Shown: positions 50,639-54,179 of the stretch, piece by piece | Position numbering within the stretch: the stretch's first letter is position 1 | Layout: the number at the start of each line of letters is the position of its first letter | DNA from: Alkaliphilus pronyensis | GTDB taxonomy: Bacteria > Bacillota > Clostridia > Peptostreptococcales > Natronincolaceae | Reading direction: 5' to 3' | Length of the DNA: 54,179 bases | NCBI RefSeq assembly: GCF_009017275.1 | Contig: NZ_WBZC01000022.1 | Location: 1-54,179, forward strand | Notes under the pieces: model-generated | Databases searched by the model: none | What the model saw: only the letters and a program-made list of their open reading frames with translations | Told to the model about the DNA's origin: nothing | Position numbers and translations under genes: made by a program

Positions 50639-52225
50639 TTAGCAGCCTCTTACCTTTGCAACCTCAACACTTATTTTTCTACCCTTAATACGTTTTTTCT
50701 TTAAGGCTTTAATAATGTCCCTCTCCATATGTCTTGGAACTTCAACAAATGAAAACTTATCATACATATTAATAGCACCTACGCTACCACCATCTATACC
50801 TGCTTCATTTGCAATAGCACCAAGTAAATTACCAGCATTGATACCATGTCTTTTGCCTATATTAAAGTATAATCTTACCATACCTTTTTCGACAGCATTA
50901 TTATTGTCCTCTTCTTCTTCATGGGACTCTTTTAACTCGCCTTCTTCTTTTTTCATTATCATCTTTAATAATGCTGCTCCAATTTCAATAGAGTTGTGGG
51001 TTTCTGCCAGCTTCTCAATAAAGTTCATATGTTCACTAATTCCACCGGTCTCTATTATCGATGCAATATTTTCAGCAATTTCTTGCTTTTTCTTTTCTAC
51101 TATGTCATTAAATGAAGGCACCTTTCTTCTAACTAGCTTTGTCTTAATATATCTCTCTAACATTTTCATTGTACGTATTTGTCTTGGTGTTACTAATGTA
51201 TAGGCTAACCCTACTCTGCCAGCTCTTCCAGTTCTACCAATTCTATGAACGTAATACTCGAAGTTTTCTGGCAGATCATAGTTAATTACTAAAGCCACAT
51301 CATCTACATCTATTCCCCTTGCTGCCACATCAGTTGCTATAAGCATATCTATAGTTCCGTCTCTAAACTTTTTCATTACCCTATCTCTTTGACTCTGCTT
51401 TAGATCCCCGTGTATTCCTTCAACTGAATAGCCTCTACTCTGTAATTTTTCCACAAGCTCATCTACACCTTTTTTGGTGTTGCAAAATATCATCCCCAAA
51501 GCTACGCTTTCCATATCTAAAATTCTAGTTAGAGACTCTAATTTTTCATGGGTTTTCACTTCAAAGTAGAACTGTGTAATCTGAGGTACTGTTAATTCCT
51601 TATGAACAACCTTAACCTTTTTAGGATGATTCATATACTTTTGTGCAATTATTTCTATTTCCTTAGGTATTGTAGCAGAAAACATTAGAGTTTGCTTTCC
51701 ATTAGGTATTTCATTTAATATTGCTTCTATTTCCTCTTGAAAACCCATGTCCAACATTTGGTCTGCTTCATCCATAACAAGTCCCGAAATGTTATTGAGC
51801 TTTAGGGTTTTCCTCCTAATATGGTCTAGTATTCTCCCAGGAGTTCCTACAACAATTTGCACCCCTTGCCTTAAGGCCTTAATTTGCCTTTCTATTGGCT
51901 GTCCACCGTATATAGCTAATGTCTTAACACCCTTTTTATATTTAGAAAATTTCTGTAGTTCATCTGCAACTTGTATGGCTAATTCTCTTGTGGGGGTTAA
52001 TACCAATACCTGAACTGCTTTGTCTACAAAGGAAACCTTTTCTATCATTGGTATACCAAATGCAGCTGTTTTTCCTGTTCCCGTTTGTGCTTGACCAATT
52101 AGGTCATGTCCTTGAAAAACTAGGGGAATAGCCTTCTCTTGTATAGAGGTTGGTGTTTCAAAGCCTAATTCTTCAATAACCTTTAATATTTCATTACTAA
52201 TTTTTAAACTCTCAAATTGATTCAT
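50639..52225 (-). CDS. DEAD-box RNA helicase with DbpA-type RNA-binding domain
   Basis: ATP-dependent RNA helicase of 528 residues. Motifs: Q motif FETPTSIQEKAIP near 22, Walker A AQTGTGKT (46-53), DEAD at 152-155, SAT near 184, and YVHRIGRTGRAGRVG near 330. A linker with a Glu/Asp-rich run (about 430-445) leads to a C-terminal DbpA-type RRM (about 452-525, VRLYFNIGKRHGINAGNLLGAIANEAGI). The RRM suggests action on 23S rRNA or structured RNA during ribosome assembly or cold. The cold-shock gene lies upstream on the same strand. Confidence 0.95.
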   Translation of the reverse strand: MNQFESLKISNEILKVIEELGFETPTSIQEKAIPLVFQGHDLIGQAQTGTGKTAAFGIPMIEKVSFVDKAVQVLVLTPTRELAIQVADELQKFSKYKKGVKTLAIYGGQPIERQIKALRQGVQIVVGTPGRILDHIRRKTLKLNNISGLVMDEADQMLDMGFQEEIEAILNEIPNGKQTLMFSATIPKEIEIIAQKYMNHPKKVKVVHKELTVPQITQFYFEVKTHEKLESLTRILDMESVALGMIFCNTKKGVDELVEKLQSRGYSVEGIHGDLKQSQRDRVMKKFRDGTIDMLIATDVAARGIDVDDVALVINYDLPENFEYYVHRIGRTGRAGRVGLAYTLVTPRQIRTMKMLERYIKTKLVRRKVPSFNDIVEKKKQEIAENIASIIETGGISEHMNFIEKLAETHNSIEIGAALLKMIMKKEEGELKESHEEEEDNNNAVEKGMVRLYFNIGKRHGINAGNLLGAIANEAGIDGGSVGAINMYDKFSFVEVPRHMERDIIKALKKKRIKGRKISVEVAKVRGC

Positions 52226-52372
52226 GTTTTGTGTATCTCTCCTATTCTTATTTCATACTGCACTATTATATCTTTTTTTAGTATTTATGTAAATAAATAA
52301 ATCGGTGATATATACATAGTTTTTACAGTATAGTCTAAAACTATTAAATTAATTAGTGACAAGAGCAAAACA

Positions 52373-52404
52373 AAAGTCACCTACTTTTTTAACAAGGTGA
52401 CTTT
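52373..52404 (-). terminator. csp terminator
   Basis: Stem AAAGTCACCT/AGGTGACTTT with a 12-nt loop, about 40 nt beyond the cold-shock gene stop on the minus strand, followed by TTG TTTTG. Confidence 0.75.
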
Positions 52405-52441
52405 ATGTATAATCGCCATTAACATCTATATTAACTTACGA

Positions 52442-52642
52442 TTATAGCTTAGTTACATTAGCAGCTTGAAAGCCTCTTGGTCCTTCAACTACTTCAAATT
52501 GTACTTGTTGTCCCTCTTCTAAGGTCTTGTACCCTTCAGATTGGATAGCTGAATAATGTACAAATACATCGTCTTCTCCTTCAACAGAAATAAAGCCAAA
52601 ACCCTTTTCCCCATTAAACCACTTTACTGTACCAGTCTTCAT
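52442..52642 (-). CDS. Cold-shock protein (CspA family)
   Basis: Single cold-shock domain of 66 residues that binds RNA/ssDNA. RNP1 is KGFGFI (13-18) and RNP2 is DVFVHY (25-30). The start [17 protein letters not shown] is typical. The ribosome site TTAGGAGGAAGTTAA precedes the ATG. A long AT-rich leader of about 150 nt lies upstream, common for csp mRNAs, but I did not fold it. Confidence 0.97.
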   Translation of the reverse strand: MKTGTVKWFNGEKGFGFISVEGEDDVFVHYSAIQSEGYKTLEEGQQVQFEVVEGPRGFQAANVTKL

Positions 52643-52819
52643 TTAACTTCCTCCTAAACAATAATTATTTGCCTAATTAAATTAAAATTAACATTTTTAA
52701 AAGCCTTTGTCAATAATAATTGGCAAATTTGAGTCTTTTCAGATACTTATTACCTTTATTATATGATTATCTCCATGCTATAAAAGGTTTATTCATAACA
52801 TTATGGCTGTTTTATTGAA

Positions 52820-52850
52820 TTAGAGCAAGGTTTTACCTACCTTGCTCTAA
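52820..52850 (-). terminator. Terminator of the 63-residue gene
   Basis: A perfect 11-12-bp stem TTAGAGCAAGG/CCTTGCTCTAA with a 9-nt loop, 9 nt beyond the stop on the minus strand, T-rich flank. Confidence 0.85.
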
Positions 52851-52858
52851 CTGACCCT

Positions 52859-53050
52859 TCATCCATTATCTTCAACTAAGTCGATAGTTCCAAGTACTAT
52901 ATGGGCTAATCCAAAACCGATGATACCTGCTGCAATCATAGGCATTAAATCATTATTGTCTTGTCTATTTTTCATGCTCATTCCCTTTAATGCTACACCT
53001 GTTGCTGTTACGCCTGTACCTAGAATGGTAGGGATCATTCCTTCACGCAT
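52859..53050 (-). CDS. Small membrane protein of unknown function (63 residues)
   Basis: Starts MREGMIPTILGTGVTAT. Two hydrophobic segments (about 5-22 and 37-55) with glycines flank a polar loop (SMKNRQDNNDL). A strong ribosome site (AAAGGAGGAGTTTCT) precedes the ATG and a terminator follows, so I take it as real. No family recognised; it stands alone. Confidence 0.7.
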   Translation of the reverse strand: MREGMIPTILGTGVTATGVALKGMSMKNRQDNNDLMPMIAAGIIGFGLAHIVLGTIDLVEDNG

Positions 53051-53159
53051 AGAAACTCCTCCTTTTATTATATGAGATTAATAGAGAAAGATCATTATTA
53101 TTTTTTCTATATTAATTTTTTTTATCCCCACTAAAGAACATTTTAGCTTGTAAAAAAAT

Positions 53160-53192
53160 AGACAATACTAGAGGCTCACTCTAACATCGTCT
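53160..53192 (-). terminator. Terminator of the helix-turn-helix gene
   Basis: Fourteen-nt arms (AGACAATACTAGAG against CTCTAACATCGTCT, few mismatches) followed on the minus strand by ATTTTTTT, about 10 nt beyond the stop. Confidence 0.75.
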
Positions 53193-53202
53193 ATCTTACA
53201 CT

Positions 53203-53484
53203 TTACTTAACATCTCTAAACAAAATATCCTCGGGACAGTTAAGCTCTTTACATATCTTTTCGATGTTTTCATCTTTAGGTATTCTTCCCTCATATAACC
53301 ATGCCTGCACTGTTCTTGGTGATACTCCAATTCTTTCAGCCATATCGCTTACCTTTATGTCATCTGCAAACATTAGCCCCAACATGTAGCGATTCTTTAC
53401 TTCCCATTTTTTAAGTCTTCTAAATCGCTTTTTCCGTATTCCTTTTCCTAAAACTCGTCTTGCTCTTTCACTTGCAGTTTCCAT
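53203..53484 (-). CDS. Small helix-turn-helix DNA-binding protein
   Basis: A 93-residue protein. The N-terminal third is very basic (RARRVLGKGIRKKRFRRLKKW). The central helix-turn-helix is about residues 42-70: VSDMAERIGVSPRTVQAWLYEGRIP, followed by EKICKELNCPEDILF, as in XRE/Cro-type regulators. The ribosome site GAAAGGAAAGGGGAAAGT precedes the ATG. Stands alone, next to a structured repeat; targets unknown. Confidence 0.85.
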   Translation of the reverse strand: METASERARRVLGKGIRKKRFRRLKKWEVKNRYMLGLMFADDIKVSDMAERIGVSPRTVQAWLYEGRIPKDENIEKICKELNCPEDILFRDVK

Positions 53485-53600
53485 ACTTTCCCCTTTCCTT
53501 CAATAGTTCCTTTAACAAGGTTTTTATAACTTGAAGCGCAAATTTAATCTTTAGCTAAAATTATTGCCTAAAAGATACATTTTATACATTTTACCTCATT

Positions 53601-53727
53601 TTTTATCTCAGCGGCGTTACTAATACTCCCGCTTCTTAAGCGGGAGTTAAGTGCCGCCAAGCTAGAAAGTAAGCGGAACTAGAGTTCAGGTGGAGTAAAA
53701 ACTCCATCTGAACAAAGTTTTCTTTAT
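53601..53727 (+). repeat. Structured dispersed repeat, full copy B (127 bp)
   Basis: Same length and hairpins as 45761-45887, with 12 differences, five of which cluster in the linker between the two hairpins. The first stem closes with A53625-T53647, compensating the T-A pair of copy A. It lies in the 297-nt gap between the helix-turn-helix gene and the zinc-ribbon gene; the rest of that gap shows nothing. Confidence 0.92.
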
Positions 53728-53781
53728 CTCTCTTGCTTCTTTAGCTTTTAAGGGCTACAGCTCATATATTAAGTATTAGCT

Positions 53782-53973
53782 CTACATTCTAACAATAACA
53801 CCAGCCTTCTCAGCACAGGTGCTACATATGATTTTTTTAGGCCCCCCTGCAGTAGCCAATAGCTTTTTACAATACAAACATTCAACACAACAGCTGGTTA
53901 TTAATCCAAACCTTTCATAAACTGGTTTTCCTTTATTATCATATCCTATTATTTTTCTCTCAACTGATTCCAT
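53782..53973 (-). CDS. Small zinc-ribbon protein
   Basis: A 63-residue protein starting MESVERKIIGYDNKGKPVYERFG. The cysteines CCVECLYCKKLL and CSTC form one zinc ribbon (CxxC...CxxC). I chose ATG at 53973 because GGGGGTG lies 9 nt before it; the TTG at 53991 is within that site. No membrane segment. Function unknown. The last 200 bases of the window beyond it show no supported gene. Confidence 0.7.
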   Translation of the reverse strand: MESVERKIIGYDNKGKPVYERFGLITSCCVECLYCKKLLATAGGPKKIICSTCAEKAGVIVRM

Positions 53974-54179
53974 AGTAATAGACACCCCCAAAAGTATTTA
54001 TACTATATATTATGTAAATCACTCGAATAATTCTAATACTATCTTTAGTTATTCTAACTTCCCGTAATGCTTTATTCCACAGCCTTATTTTTAGCTGGTT
54101 AAGTAACATAATGATTTTTTTATTCATACTATGTAGCATATGGCTTTGCTATTTCCTAGGTAGTGTTAAGTAACTTATG

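Overview
The window looks like the chromosome of a low-GC, spore-forming, strictly anaerobic Firmicute of the class Clostridia. The style of the genes fits an Alkaliphilus/Natronincola-like organism, but I cannot prove a genus. The evidence is AT-rich intergenic DNA with AGGAGG-type ribosome sites and many TTG/GTG starts, class III (oxygen-free) ribonucleotide reductase, sporulation and germination genes (alpha/beta SASP, SleB, YpeB), a 2-hydroxyacyl-CoA-dehydratase-type activase, and a T-box in front of valS. No rRNA, tRNA, CRISPR array or complete insertion sequence was seen.

Layout. 1-5 kb: valS with its T-box leader and an unlisted 57-residue membrane ORF between them, then pgsA and a small unknown gene. 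4.6-9.7 kb: an orphan NMT1/THI5-like binding lipoprotein, then nrdG, an acetyltransferase and nrdD. 9.5-18.5 kb: MurJ/SpoVB-type flippase, an M20 dipeptidase, a thiamine-binding-type protein, a DMT exporter, murI, pgi and an Fe-S protein. 18.6-24.5 kb: ypeB-sleB, mgtE, rodA, a SASP and a small hydrophobic protein. 24.6-27.6 kb: ResA-like thioredoxin, CcdA, an LCP protein and a DUF1385 protein. 27.7-39.5 kb: a compact sulfur/transport island (see below). 39.7-45.7 kb: an activase with two dehydratase-like partners, then tldD/tldE. 45.9-54 kb: CapA-like lipoprotein, a sugar kinase-HAD pair, ferritin, a DEAD-box helicase, cold-shock protein and small genes.

The most notable region is 27.7-39.5 kb. 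On one strand it carries a membrane-anchored tandem rhodanese, an FAD/Fe-S oxidoreductase, an HdrB-like CCG protein, a TVP38 membrane protein, a complete ABC importer (binding lipoprotein, two permeases, ATPase) and a CDP-alcohol phosphatidyltransferase. This is the family content of the little-studied Escherichia coli ydjXYZ-ynjABCDEF locus, with the electron-transfer part replaced. A divergent LysR regulator and a YeeE-TusA-YeeE thiosulfate-uptake type operon lie beside it. The block is bounded by a 91-bp imperfect direct repeat: the 3' end of the activase gene at 39660-39750 recurs as a dead fragment at 27641-27731, and a decayed zinc-ribbon (transposase-like) fragment sits at the right junction. 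I infer that the whole sulfur block was inserted behind the activase gene, separating it from the DUF1385 gene.

The window also holds a dispersed structured repeat: two near-identical 127-bp copies (45761-45887, 53601-53727) with a compensatory base-pair change, and two decayed copies (13723-13813, 9441-9524) that lack the second hairpin. Two REP-like palindromes with a shared CCGTCC core (89-110, 20886-20912) are a separate repeat type.
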